Shown here: piece by piece, positions 18,633 through 26,906 of the stretch | Position numbering within the stretch: position 1 is the first letter of the stretch | Layout: every line of letters starts with the position of its first letter | DNA from: Nitrosovibrio sp. Nv4 | GTDB taxonomy: Bacteria; Pseudomonadota; Alphaproteobacteria; Acetobacterales; Acetobacteraceae | DNA: 64,000 bases | Assembly (NCBI GenBank): GCA_943330455.2 | Contig: CALQHT020000004.1 | Coordinates: 1-64,000, forward strand | Direction: 5' to 3' | Position numbers and translations under genes: made by a program | Notes under the pieces: model-generated | Databases searched by the model: none | Told to the model about the DNA's origin: nothing | The model's input: only the letters and a program-made list of their open reading frames with translations

Positions 18633-19253
18633 ATGGATAAGTTCACCACACTGACCGCGATTGCCGCGCCGATGCCGATGCAGAACATCGACACCGACAA
18701 GATCATCCCGGCGCGCTTCCTGAAGACCATCAAGCGTTCCGGCCTTGGCGTGCATCTGTTCGATCCGCTGCGGTTCGATGCAGATGGCAAGGAGAAGCCC
18801 GACTTCATCCTGAACCAGGAGCCCTATCGCAAGGCCCAGGTCATCATCGCGCATGAGAATTTCGGCTGCGGTTCGTCGCGTGAGCACGCCCCCTGGGCTC
18901 TGCTGGATTTTGGCATCCGCTGCATCATCGCGCCGGATTTCGCCGACATCTTCTATAATAACAGTTTCAAGAACGGCATCCTGCCCGTCCGCCTCCCCCG
19001 CGCCGTCTGCGACCAACTCATCGAAGACTCCAAGCTCGGCGGCAACGCCCGGGTGACCGTCGATCTGGCACGCCAGGTCGTGGTCCGCCCGAACGGCGAG
19101 GAAATTTCCTTCGAGATCGATCCCTTCCGCAAGCATCTGCTGCTGAACGGGTTGGACGATATCGGTCAGACCATGCAGCACGCGCCCTCGATCGACACCT
19201 ACGAAGCCAGGAACCGTCAGACCCAGCCCTGGATGCCATCGACCGCTGTCTGA
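18633..19253 (+). CDS. leuD: 3-isopropylmalate dehydratase small subunit
   Basis: The 206-residue swivel subunit of the LeuCD isomerase. It carries [15 protein letters not shown] near the N-terminus and [16 protein letters not shown] near residue 75, the substrate-recognition loop. It begins 15 bases after leuC with a GGGGAGAG site and continues the operon into leuB 30 bases later. Nothing is missing relative to the family. Confidence 0.97.
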   Translation: MDKFTTLTAIAAPMPMQNIDTDKIIPARFLKTIKRSGLGVHLFDPLRFDADGKEKPDFILNQEPYRKAQVIIAHENFGCGSSREHAPWALLDFGIRCIIAPDFADIFYNNSFKNGILPVRLPRAVCDQLIEDSKLGGNARVTVDLARQVVVRPNGEEISFEIDPFRKHLLLNGLDDIGQTMQHAPSIDTYEARNRQTQPWMPSTAV

Positions 19254-19283
19254 AGACGCCCAATCCGAGTTGAGGAGCCGTAA

Positions 19284-20396
19284 ATGCCGGCCAACAAGAA
19301 TCTGCTGGTCCTGCCAGGTGACGGGATCGGCCCCGAGGTCATGCGGGAAGTCCGCCGGGTCATCGATTGGATGGACCGCCGCCGCATGGTCACGTTCGAC
19401 CTGACGGAAGATTATGTCGGCGGGGCCTCGATCGATCATCGCGGCACGCCGATCACCGATGAGACGATGCAGAAGGCCAAGGACGCCGACGCGATCCTGT
19501 TCGGCTCGGTTGGTGGCCCGAAATGGGAGACCCTGGGCTTCGACATGCGCCCGGAACTCGCCATCCTGCGGCTGCGCAAGGAGCTGGACCTGTTCGCCAA
19601 TCTGCGGCCGGCCATCGTGCTGGACCCGCTGGTCGATGCCTCCACCCTGAAGCCCGACGTGATCCGCGGGCTGGACATCATGATCGTCCGTGAAAGCACC
19701 GGCGGGATCTATTTCGGGGAGCCTCGCGGCGTGGAAACCCTGCCCAACGGGGAAAAGCGCGGCTTCGACACGGAAACCTACTCCACCAGCGAGATCGAGC
19801 GGGTTGCCCGGGTTGCCTTCGAACTCGCGCGCAAGCGGCAGAACCGCGTGTGCAGCGTGGAGAAGGCCAATGTGATGCAGTCGGGCCTGTTCTGGCGCCA
19901 GGTGGTCACCGACCTGCAAAAGCGCGACTACCCGGATGTCGAGCTGTCGCACATGTACGCCGACAACTGTGCCATGCAGTTGGTGCGTAACCCGCGCCAG
20001 TTCGACGTCATCGTGACCGGCAACCTGTTCGGCGACCTGCTGTCCGACCTGGCCTCCATGCTGACCGGAAGCCTGGGCATGCTGCCCTCCGCCACCCTCG
20101 GCGCCGTCCAGCCGTCCGGCAAGCGGCACGCTTTGTATGAGCCGATCCACGGCAGCGCGCCAGATATTGCCGGCAAGGGCATCGCCAATCCGCTGGCGCA
20201 GATGCTCAGCTTCGCCATGCTGCTGCGCTTCTCCTTCGGCATGGACGAGGACGCGGCCCTGATCGAGCGGGCCTGCACCAATGTACTGAAATCGGGCTTG
20301 CGCACCGGTGACATCATGGGTCCGGGCACCGCGCGGGTCGGCACCTCCGTGATGGGTGAGTCGATCCTGCGAGAGCTGGATAAGCTCGCGGCTTAA
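19284..20396 (+). CDS. leuB: 3-isopropylmalate dehydrogenase
   Basis: Oxidises and decarboxylates 3-isopropylmalate with NAD to 2-ketoisocaproate. The 370 residues show PGDGIGPEV at the N-terminus, LRKELDLFANLRPA (substrate arginines), VEKANVMQSG (Lys of the active site), MYADNCAMQLV and NLFGDLLSDLASML (Mg-binding Asp residues) and GSAPDIAGKGIANP (NAD loop). It is third in leuCDB, ending 12 bases before a hairpin, with a tRNA following in the same direction. Confidence 0.97.
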   Translation: MPANKNLLVLPGDGIGPEVMREVRRVIDWMDRRRMVTFDLTEDYVGGASIDHRGTPITDETMQKAKDADAILFGSVGGPKWETLGFDMRPELAILRLRKELDLFANLRPAIVLDPLVDASTLKPDVIRGLDIMIVRESTGGIYFGEPRGVETLPNGEKRGFDTETYSTSEIERVARVAFELARKRQNRVCSVEKANVMQSGLFWRQVVTDLQKRDYPDVELSHMYADNCAMQLVRNPRQFDVIVTGNLFGDLLSDLASMLTGSLGMLPSATLGAVQPSGKRHALYEPIHGSAPDIAGKGIANPLAQMLSFAMLLRFSFGMDEDAALIERACTNVLKSGLRTGDIMGPGTARVGTSVMGESILRELDKLAA

Positions 20397-20408
20397 GCCT
20401 TGCGATAC

Positions 20409-20435
20409 GACGGGGGGTGGGCTATATCCCCCGTC
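20409..20435 (+). terminator. Hairpin after leuB
   Basis: GACGGGGG (20409-20416) pairs with CCCCCGTC (20428-20435) 12 bases after the leuB stop and 7 bases before the tRNA. It likely ends the leuCDB transcript or is an RNA-processing signal ahead of the tRNA. There is no T-run. Confidence 0.5.
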
Positions 20436-20442
20436 ACTGGAT

Positions 20443-20519
20443 GCGCCCGTAGCTCAATTGGATAGAGTACTAGACTACGGATCTGGGGGTTAGGAGTTCG
20501 AATCTTCTCGGGCGCGCCA
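20443..20519 (+). tRNA. tRNA-Arg (anticodon ACG)
   Basis: The 77-base sequence folds as a full cloverleaf. The acceptor GCGCCCG pairs with CGGGCGC, the D-arm starts GCTC, and the anticodon stem CTAGA/TCTGG encloses loop CTACGGA. The T-arm is AGGAG-TTCGAAT-CTTCT. The 3' CCA is encoded. Anticodon ACG would be edited to ICG and read CGU/CGC/CGA arginine codons. Confidence 0.97.
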
Positions 20520-20560
20520 GTTCAACATCAAGACGGCAGCTCATATATCGCGAAGCGCGA

Positions 20561-21460
20561 TTACACGCGGCCGCCACCGTTGCATATGCGACTGAGTTCT
20601 TCGGCTAGTGCGTCGAACACCAGTCGGACCCTCCGGCTCGTGTGCAACTCGCGATGGCTGACGAGCCAGACTGGTTCTGGCGTGCCCGGTAGCTCGTGCA
20701 GTAATCGCACAATCCCAGGCATGCCCGCCGCGATTTCTTTCAGCATCATGCAGATGCCAAGACCTTGTCGCACCATCTCCCAGAGTACCACGGAGTTCGC
20801 GGACACAATACGGAACCGGTCCGCCGAGATCGGAATACCGGCTGCGTGCAAGTGCTCCGAGAACTGATCAACCGGCTCGAACCCGAGCAAATCGGCATCA
20901 CAGAGCTCCGCTACCGATCCGGGGATGCCATTCTTGGCAACCCACCTTTCCGCCGCATAAAAATGAGCTGTCATCTCACCCACCAACCGGGCGATTAGCT
21001 CCGGCTCGCTCGGGCGGACATGGCGGATGGCGATGTCAGCCTCGCGCTTTCGCAGGTCGCTGATCGAGTCCGAAGCGACGACCACAAATGTGATCTGCGG
21101 CGCCTTCTGACGGATGTGCTCGATAATGTCAGGCAGGAGATAGGCCGAGAACGCATCGGTGGCAGAGATACTGACCCGACCGGCGACATCCTGTGACTTG
21201 CCCGCCGCCCCCAGCACCAAGGCATCCGCCGCCGCCGCCATGGACCGCGCATGTTCGACAAGACTGAGGCCGACATCCGTCAAGACCAGTCGCTTGCCGA
21301 TCCTCTCGAACAGCATGACACCAAGCACGACCTCCAGTTCGGCCACCTGGCGCGACAACGTCGGCTGTGTCAGGCCGAGTACTCGAGCAGCGGCGGAGAG
21401 TGAGCCGTGGTCTGCCGTAGCGCAGAAGGCCCGTGCCAGATTCCAATCCAATCTATCCAT
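20561..21460 (-). CDS. LysR-family transcriptional regulator
   Basis: A 299-residue regulator with an N-terminal winged HTH (GSLSAAARVLGLTQPTLSRQVAELE, about residues 18-42) and a LysR substrate-binding domain after residue 90. A longer frame continues 118 residues upstream, but that part overlaps the divergent methyltransferase gene and does not resemble a LysR N-terminus, so Met at 21460 is used. It is divergent from a SAM methyltransferase gene with an 84-base gap holding an inverted repeat. It most likely controls that gene and itself. The effector is unknown. Confidence 0.9.
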   Translation of the reverse strand: MDRLDWNLARAFCATADHGSLSAAARVLGLTQPTLSRQVAELEVVLGVMLFERIGKRLVLTDVGLSLVEHARSMAAAADALVLGAAGKSQDVAGRVSISATDAFSAYLLPDIIEHIRQKAPQITFVVVASDSISDLRKREADIAIRHVRPSEPELIARLVGEMTAHFYAAERWVAKNGIPGSVAELCDADLLGFEPVDQFSEHLHAAGIPISADRFRIVSANSVVLWEMVRQGLGICMMLKEIAAGMPGIVRLLHELPGTPEPVWLVSHRELHTSRRVRLVFDALAEELSRICNGGGRV

Positions 21461-21503
21461 ACGGATTTGTATATAAATTCTACGGAGATCGGCAATTCCG
21501 TAT
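21459..21503. promoter_or_regulatory. Inverted repeat in the LysR/methyltransferase gap
   Basis: ATACGGAT (21459-21466) and ATTCCGTAT (21495-21503) form an imperfect inverted repeat across an AT-rich island (TATATAAATTC) in a GC-rich window. The left arm touches the LysR start codon. This is the expected place for a LysR operator and the two divergent promoters. The half-site spacing, about 29 bases between arms, is larger than the usual T-N11-A box. Confidence 0.5.
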
Positions 21504-21544
21504 ATTTGTGCCAGCGTTAGGAAGGTGCGCAGAAGGAGAACACC

Positions 21545-22270
21545 ATGCTTCGCACCATTGACGACGCGCGCTTCTGGGATCGGATCGCACGCAAATATTC
21601 TACCGCGCGCATCAGGGATTTGGTCGGCTACGAGCGCACTCTCGAGCGCACCCGTCGCTTTGTCAGCAACTCCGACATGGTGCTCGAGGTTGGCTGTGGC
21701 ACCGGCACGACCGCGCTTCAGCTCGCATCGTCCGTCTCGCGCATTGTGGGGAGCGACGTGTCTAACGAAATGATCACAATCGCGCGGGAGAAAATGACCG
21801 CACAAGCATGTCACAATGCCGAGTTCACGGTCGCAGCGGCCGAGCGTTGGCCGGGTCCCGCAGGAACCTATGATGCGGTGCTAGCGTTCAACCTTCTACA
21901 TCTGATCGCCGATCGATCATCAACCCTGGCCGCGATCGACCGCCTGCTGAAGCCGGGTGGTCTGTTCATCTCGAAGACGCCCTGCCTGTCGGAGATGAAC
22001 CCGTTGGTCCGGGTCGCCGTGCCGGTCATGCGTTTCATGGGCAAGGCGCCGTTTGTCTCCTTCTTCTCAGCAACTGAGCTTGAGGCGGAGATCGCCCGCG
22101 CGGGCTTTACGGTCATCGAGCGTGATAGGCATGGGGCGGGTCGCAAGGATGTCCGGCTATTCATCGTAGCCCGGAAGTTGGAAGAGGCGGGCCACCTATC
22201 ACTCATTCGTCAAGAAACCAGTAGAGTTCACGTCGGTATTTCAACCGTAACTGCCCAGGTACCCCGCTGA
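21545..22270 (+). CDS. SAM-dependent methyltransferase
   Basis: A 241-residue class I methyltransferase. Motif I is MVLEVGCGTGTTALQL (residues 45-60), followed by IVGSDVSNEM and the core AVLAFNLLHLIAD. The final LLKPGGLFISKTPCLSEMN segment is the post-motif region of Methyltransf_11/25 proteins. The ATG at 21545 is preceded by AGGAG. The last 30 residues do not resemble relatives and overlap a perfect palindrome, so the original 3' end may have been changed. It is divergent from the LysR gene. The substrate is unknown. Confidence 0.85.
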   Translation: MLRTIDDARFWDRIARKYSTARIRDLVGYERTLERTRRFVSNSDMVLEVGCGTGTTALQLASSVSRIVGSDVSNEMITIAREKMTAQACHNAEFTVAAAERWPGPAGTYDAVLAFNLLHLIADRSSTLAAIDRLLKPGGLFISKTPCLSEMNPLVRVAVPVMRFMGKAPFVSFFSATELEAEIARAGFTVIERDRHGAGRKDVRLFIVARKLEEAGHLSLIRQETSRVHVGISTVTAQVPR

Positions 22271-22287
22271 CCTATCTGGGCAGTTAC
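22247..22287. terminator. 12-base perfect hairpin overlapping the methyltransferase stop
   Basis: GTAACTGCCCAG (22247-22258) and CTGGGCAGTTAC (22276-22287) are exact inverted copies flanking the stop codon at 22268-22270. It may terminate transcription. Equally, it could be two ends of a small excised mobile piece, because the arms sit partly inside coding sequence of unusual composition. Confidence 0.5.
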
Positions 22288-22397
22288 CAATCAAAAAGGC
22301 GTTCGCAAGCTTATCTTCTCACGCGTCTCGGCACACCATGATCCATGATCTTCCGGAGGAAGGGATGTCGTTTCCGTCCCCCCGGCCCCAACTCCCC

Positions 22398-24050
22398 CTA
22401 CGCCCGACGCCGCCACGCGCTGATCTGCTGCAGCGACGTGTGCACATGCACGACCACCGGCTGGTCCTTCACCGATAGCGCCTCGGCGATCACGCCATCG
22501 ACTTCCGATTCCTCGTGGATGGTCATCCCCTTCGCACCGAATGCCGTCGCCCAGATCGCGAAATTCGGGTTCGTCAGTTGCGTCGCTGCCTGATAGGGCC
22601 GCCCGGGATAGCGCATGTCGTGGTGCTGCGTGATCGTGCCGTAGCAATTGTTGTCCGACACGATGAACACCGGATTGACCCGATACTGCACGGCCGTCGC
22701 GATCTCATTCCCCGTCATCAGCGCCCCGCCATCGCCGGCAAACGCGATCACCTGCGTTCCGGGCCGGCGCAAGCACGCTGCCACGCCCATCGGCAGCCCC
22801 GAGCCCATAGCGCCAACCACCGACGCCAGGAACATCTGCCCCGGCTTCATCATCAGATACCGGTGCACGAAGGTCGCGAAATTCCCCGCATCCGACGTCA
22901 CCGTCGCGTCATCCGTCAGGTGCCGGTTCACCGCCGCGATCACGGCTGAAAAATTCACCCCGTCCGGCATCGCCTCCCATTCCGGCTTCGACACGCGTTT
23001 GTGGATGGCGTTCAACCCACTCACCCAGCCGCGCCGCTTCTCCGCTCCGGTCGGAGCGCCACGGGCCAGCAGCGCCTGCACCACTGCCGACGGCTCACAT
23101 GCCATTGCCAGGTCCGGACGCCACACGCGTCCGACCTCATTCGGATCCGGCCAGACATGTACCAACGGCATCTGCGGCTCCGGCGCCGCCGGGAACGTGA
23201 AGCCCTGGGTCAGGCTGCCGGTCAGGCGTTCGCCCAACGCCACCAGCAGGTCGGTCTTCTTCATCTCCGCGACCATGTCGGCATGCACCCGGCTTGCCAT
23301 GTAGCCGCCGTAGTTCGGATGGCCCGCATCGAACAGATGCGGCCGGCGATGAGTCGGGCTGACCGGCAGCACCCATTGTTCGGCCAGCTTCGTCAGGGCG
23401 GGGATCGCGGACTCCTTCAAGGTGGCGCCAACCCAGATCAGAGGCCGCTCCGCCGCCGCCAGCATCTCCGCCAACCGATCCAGATCGGCTGGCAGCGGAC
23501 CACCCTGGGCAGCCGGGCGAGGACGGTTCAGCGCTGCCTCCGTCTCCGTGTCGAACACGTCTTCCGGGATGATGATAGCGACCGGACCGGGCGTGCCGCT
23601 CTCGGCGATGTGGAAAGCGCGGGCAACCGCCTCGCTGGCCTGGATCGGGTCGTTGACCTCGATCACCGCCTTGGTGATATCGCCCAGCAACACCGAGTAG
23701 TTCTGCTCCTGCAACGCCAGCCGCCCGGCCTCGAACCGTTCCACCTGGCCGATGAACACGACCAGCGGCGTGGCGTCGTGATAGGCGGTGTGGATGCCGA
23801 TCATGGCATTCGACAGTCCGGGGCCTCGCGACACAACGCATACCCCGGCGCGTCCGCCCCGCATGCGTCCATCGGCCGCCGCCATGAACGCGGCACCGCC
23901 TTCGTGGCGGCACACGATCAGCCGCATGCGGTTGTTGTCCGCCAGCGCATTAGTCATGCCCAGGTAGCTCTCGCCGGGCACGCAATAGATCAGATCGATG
24001 TCATGGGCTTCGAGACTGTCCACCAGCAGGCGGGCAACGGTCTGGGGCAT
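22398..24050 (-). CDS. Acetolactate synthase-like ThDP enzyme
   Basis: A 550-residue thiamine-diphosphate enzyme with the three-domain AHAS/benzoylformate-decarboxylase fold. The Pyr-domain Glu lies in VCRHEGGAAFMAAADGRM and the FAD/NAD-like centre follows. The C-terminal ThDP motif is GDGGALMTGNEIATAVQY ending with NNCYGTI. True anabolic AHAS is unlikely, since no small subunit gene (ilvH) lies beside it and leucine genes are separate. The active-site residues do not single out a substrate, so this is recorded as a ThDP-dependent decarboxylase/synthase. It is monocistronic with no clear partner. Confidence 0.8.
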   Translation of the reverse strand: MPQTVARLLVDSLEAHDIDLIYCVPGESYLGMTNALADNNRMRLIVCRHEGGAAFMAAADGRMRGGRAGVCVVSRGPGLSNAMIGIHTAYHDATPLVVFIGQVERFEAGRLALQEQNYSVLLGDITKAVIEVNDPIQASEAVARAFHIAESGTPGPVAIIIPEDVFDTETEAALNRPRPAAQGGPLPADLDRLAEMLAAAERPLIWVGATLKESAIPALTKLAEQWVLPVSPTHRRPHLFDAGHPNYGGYMASRVHADMVAEMKKTDLLVALGERLTGSLTQGFTFPAAPEPQMPLVHVWPDPNEVGRVWRPDLAMACEPSAVVQALLARGAPTGAEKRRGWVSGLNAIHKRVSKPEWEAMPDGVNFSAVIAAVNRHLTDDATVTSDAGNFATFVHRYLMMKPGQMFLASVVGAMGSGLPMGVAACLRRPGTQVIAFAGDGGALMTGNEIATAVQYRVNPVFIVSDNNCYGTITQHHDMRYPGRPYQAATQLTNPNFAIWATAFGAKGMTIHEESEVDGVIAEALSVKDQPVVVHVHTSLQQISAWRRRA

Positions 24051-24482
24051 GGGGCGTTTCCTTGGTTGGCCAAGGGGGAAGCCTTACGGCGTCCCCGGGG
24101 CAGTCGGTCAGTCGATAGCGCGAGTCTGGCACAAGGGTCGGACCGTGTCATGACGCAATGAACATCGGCCGCGGGTCATGCCGCTCCGCCGGGACGGTTT
24201 CATCGTGCAGGATCGCCAGCCGCGGACGATGGTCGAAAATGGCTGGTTGGGTTCCCGTTAAACGACCGTGTCCCCGCCACCTCCGAGGAACGGGCCCGAT
24301 CTGGAACACCGTTCGACGCGCCAAAAGCGATCATGAGGCAGCGCGCGATTGCGATGAAACCGACCGGACGTACGGGGGGGGCCGATCCAGCGAGATCGGC
24401 CATGAGATCATGATATTGGGGCGCACCCCGGCGGGATAGCACGACGCCGAATCTGCCTTCTGGAAGATACGATCGTTCCGAC
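24051..24482. other. Gene-free stretch of about 430 bases
   Basis: I see no frame here with recognisable protein similarity or good ribosome site, no tRNA and no copy of the palindrome family. It presumably holds the upstream region of the ThDP-enzyme gene at its left and the 3' flank of the response-regulator gene at its right. Confidence 0.5.
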
Positions 24483-25355
24483 CTAACTGGTCGCACCCGA
24501 TGACGCGCTGGCGACGCCTTCGTGTTTCAAGGCAGCCCGGATCGGCGAGAGCAACTCATCGACCTTGTGCAGCAATTTCAGACCCGCCTCGCCACCGTCG
24601 CCATTCAGCCGGTTATGGGCGACTCGCTTCATGGCCATGGTCAGGGACAGAATCACGCGACCCAGATCGGCATGGCAGCGTGCGGCTCCCGCGGGGAACT
24701 GCTCCGCGGCGCGCATCAAGGCGATGCCGCGACCGGCGAGGGTCACGACCAGATCATAGCCGAGGGCGTTGGCAGGCTCGGACACCGTCTCAAGCGCTCT
24801 CAGGACCGAGCGGACCAATGAGACGCGTTCACGGACCCGGAAAGGAAAGCTGCCCATCAGCTCTTCCAACGCCGCGATCGCGGACATCATATGTGCGTGA
24901 TGACGCTCCATTGACTCCCGGGTGGTGGCATCAACCGAGCCTGAGCTGCCTGGGGAACCCAGTCCCAGCGCCGAACCCACCCGTTCAATGAGCTTGATCG
25001 CGGAGATTGGCTTGCTGACCCATGCGTCGATGCCAAGCTCCTGGGCTTCGGCAATGGTGTCGGGATTGGTCTCCGCACTCAGCATGATGACCGGCCAGCC
25101 GCTGGCGAGGCCCGACTGGCTCAAGGTCCGCAGAAATTCGAGCCCGTTCATCGGCGCCATCTGGTAGTCGCAGATCACCAGATCGAATCCGCGCCCGGCG
25201 CAGATATCCAGGGCTTCCTGGCCGCCTTTGGTCTGAACGATGTCCCGGCAGCCGCGGTTTTGCAACGCCGCGCGAACCACTGCCCGCATGACGGGATCGT
25301 CATCGATGCACAGGATGCCGGCGGACGACAGATCGATCAAAGCGGACGACGACAT
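24483..25355 (-). CDS. Response regulator with helical output domain
   Basis: A 290-residue protein with an N-terminal CheY-like receiver. The acidic pocket is in ILCIDDDP (residues 14-21), the phospho-acceptor is Asp63 in ICDYQMAPMN, and the conserved Lys is K115 in WVSKPIS. The C-terminal 160 residues are all-helical without a DNA-binding motif, resembling phosphotransfer or dimer-type outputs. The protein more likely works in a phosphorelay or by protein contact than as a DNA binder. No histidine kinase gene is adjacent. RNase D follows upstream by 68 bases on the same strand. Confidence 0.85.
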   Translation of the reverse strand: MSSSALIDLSSAGILCIDDDPVMRAVVRAALQNRGCRDIVQTKGGQEALDICAGRGFDLVICDYQMAPMNGLEFLRTLSQSGLASGWPVIMLSAETNPDTIAEAQELGIDAWVSKPISAIKLIERVGSALGLGSPGSSGSVDATTRESMERHHAHMMSAIAALEELMGSFPFRVRERVSLVRSVLRALETVSEPANALGYDLVVTLAGRGIALMRAAEQFPAGAARCHADLGRVILSLTMAMKRVAHNRLNGDGGEAGLKLLHKVDELLSPIRAALKHEGVASASSGATS

Positions 25356-25423
25356 GCGATACCCTGGAGGATGCGTGACATGGGCCCAATGTCCGCAGAA
25401 AACCTGAACATCAAGTTAACCAT

Positions 25424-26611
25424 TCAACCGCTGACGGAAATCAGCCGCACGCGGCGGCCATCGACACCTAGGGCGATTTCGCCGCGTTTCAACGCCAGCG
25501 CATCGTTACCAAATATGTCTCGACGCCAGCCGTGCAGCGCCGGGACATCCGGCTGCTCTTCCACGGCAAGCCGATCGATGTCGTCGGAGCTAGCAACCAG
25601 CCGAGGTGCGACAAAGAAATTTTCGCACTTGGCGGCGAGCAGGACTTTCAGCAGAGACACCAGGGCAGCCGAGGGACGCACCGTGTCTCGTTGGGAGGCG
25701 GCGGCTGGCAGCATCTCATCGGTCACCAGCTTGGAATTGGCCACCACGTCCAGCAGCGCAAGCCCGACGCGGCCCTCGGCGAAGCCCTTGGTGATGCCAC
25801 GGGCCCGGGTCAATGCCGCCACATCCGCGGGTGCGGTGGCGGCGATTTCCATCAGCACCTCGTCCTTCAGCAGGCGTTGGCGAGGAATATTGACGCGCTG
25901 GGCTTCGCGCTCCCGCCATGCCGCGAGGACTTTGACCAGGCCGAGGAAGCGCCGGTTGTTGCTGCGCGGGCGCAATTTCTCCCACACGGTGTCGGGATCG
26001 GGCCGATAGGTTGCGGGGTTGGTGAGGACGCTCATTTCCTCCGCTACCCAATCCAGGCGTCCATCCGCCTCCAGTCGAACGCATAGGCGTTTGTAGACTT
26101 CCCGCAGATGCGTGACATCGGCGGCCGCATACGTGATCTGCGCCGGCGACAAAGGGCGCGCCGACCAGTCGCTGAACCTATGCGCCTTGTCGATGGACCC
26201 GCCGGTCAGGCCGGAGACCAGGGAATCGTAGCCGACCTGATCGCCGAACCCGGCAACCATCGCGGCGACCTGGGTGTCGAACATCGGTCTTGGCACATCG
26301 CCGAAGCGCAGGACGAAAATCTCGATATCCTGACGCGCGGCGTGGAAGACTTTCATCACCGACTCATCGGCGAGCAATTCGCCCAGCGCGGTGAGGTCGA
26401 GTCCTTCCGCCAGTGCGTCGACCACCGCGACTTCATGTTCGCCGCCCAACTGCACGACGCAGAGTTCGGGCCAGTAGGTACGCTCACGCATGAACTCCGT
26501 GTCGACGGTCACGAAGTCGCCAGTACGCAGGCGCTGACAGGTATCGACCAGGTCCGATGTTGTCGTGATCAGAGTCGGAAGCGGAAAATCGGTGCGCGGT
26601 GATCGGGGCAT
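25424..26611 (-). CDS. rnd: Ribonuclease D
   Basis: A 3'-5' exoribonuclease that trims tRNA and other stable RNA 3' ends. The 395-residue protein has a DEDDy exonuclease domain: DTEF at residues 37-40, the central Asp in AARQDIE (D95), and Y161xxxD165 in YAAADVTHLRE. Two HRDC-like helical repeats follow in the second half, as in E. coli RNase D. All catalytic acids are present. It has its own promoter region to the right, shared with the divergent gamma-glutamyltransferase-like gene. Confidence 0.95.
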   Translation of the reverse strand: MPRSPRTDFPLPTLITTTSDLVDTCQRLRTGDFVTVDTEFMRERTYWPELCVVQLGGEHEVAVVDALAEGLDLTALGELLADESVMKVFHAARQDIEIFVLRFGDVPRPMFDTQVAAMVAGFGDQVGYDSLVSGLTGGSIDKAHRFSDWSARPLSPAQITYAAADVTHLREVYKRLCVRLEADGRLDWVAEEMSVLTNPATYRPDPDTVWEKLRPRSNNRRFLGLVKVLAAWREREAQRVNIPRQRLLKDEVLMEIAATAPADVAALTRARGITKGFAEGRVGLALLDVVANSKLVTDEMLPAAASQRDTVRPSAALVSLLKVLLAAKCENFFVAPRLVASSDDIDRLAVEEQPDVPALHGWRRDIFGNDALALKRGEIALGVDGRRVRLISVSG

Positions 26612-26906
26612 AACGTACTTCTACACCGGTCGGCGTCGATGCCAAGGCGGAACCGACACTGTCATGGCGAAGAATGTCGCACGCTGGCGATGTGGGCGGT
26701 CGAAGTGCATTGGTTTGTGGCCAAATGTCGCTCAAAATCTCCGTATAACTGGCCAACTCGGGCCGGAGTCACCGAGCCTGACCCGATCACGGGTCTTATG
26801 GTCGGCGATTCGCACGATTCCACGCTGGACCCGGATGCGGGTTTGTCGCAGGCTGCGATTTCCCGGCGCGACCGGAGATGGCGCGCCCATCGCGGGGAGT
26901 GCGAAC

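Noticed and set aside
17340-20150. Open frame of over 900 codons antisense to leuCDB
   Set aside because: leuC, leuD and leuB fill the sense strand with complete active sites. The antisense reading has no recognisable domain.
22398-24050. ilvB, acetolactate synthase large subunit for valine/leucine synthesis
   Set aside because: No ilvH partner gene is adjacent, and the residues do not select AHAS over other ThDP enzymes.
24158-24439. Small plus-strand gene in the gap before the response-regulator gene
   Set aside because: No ribosome site, no similarity and codon usage unlike neighbours.
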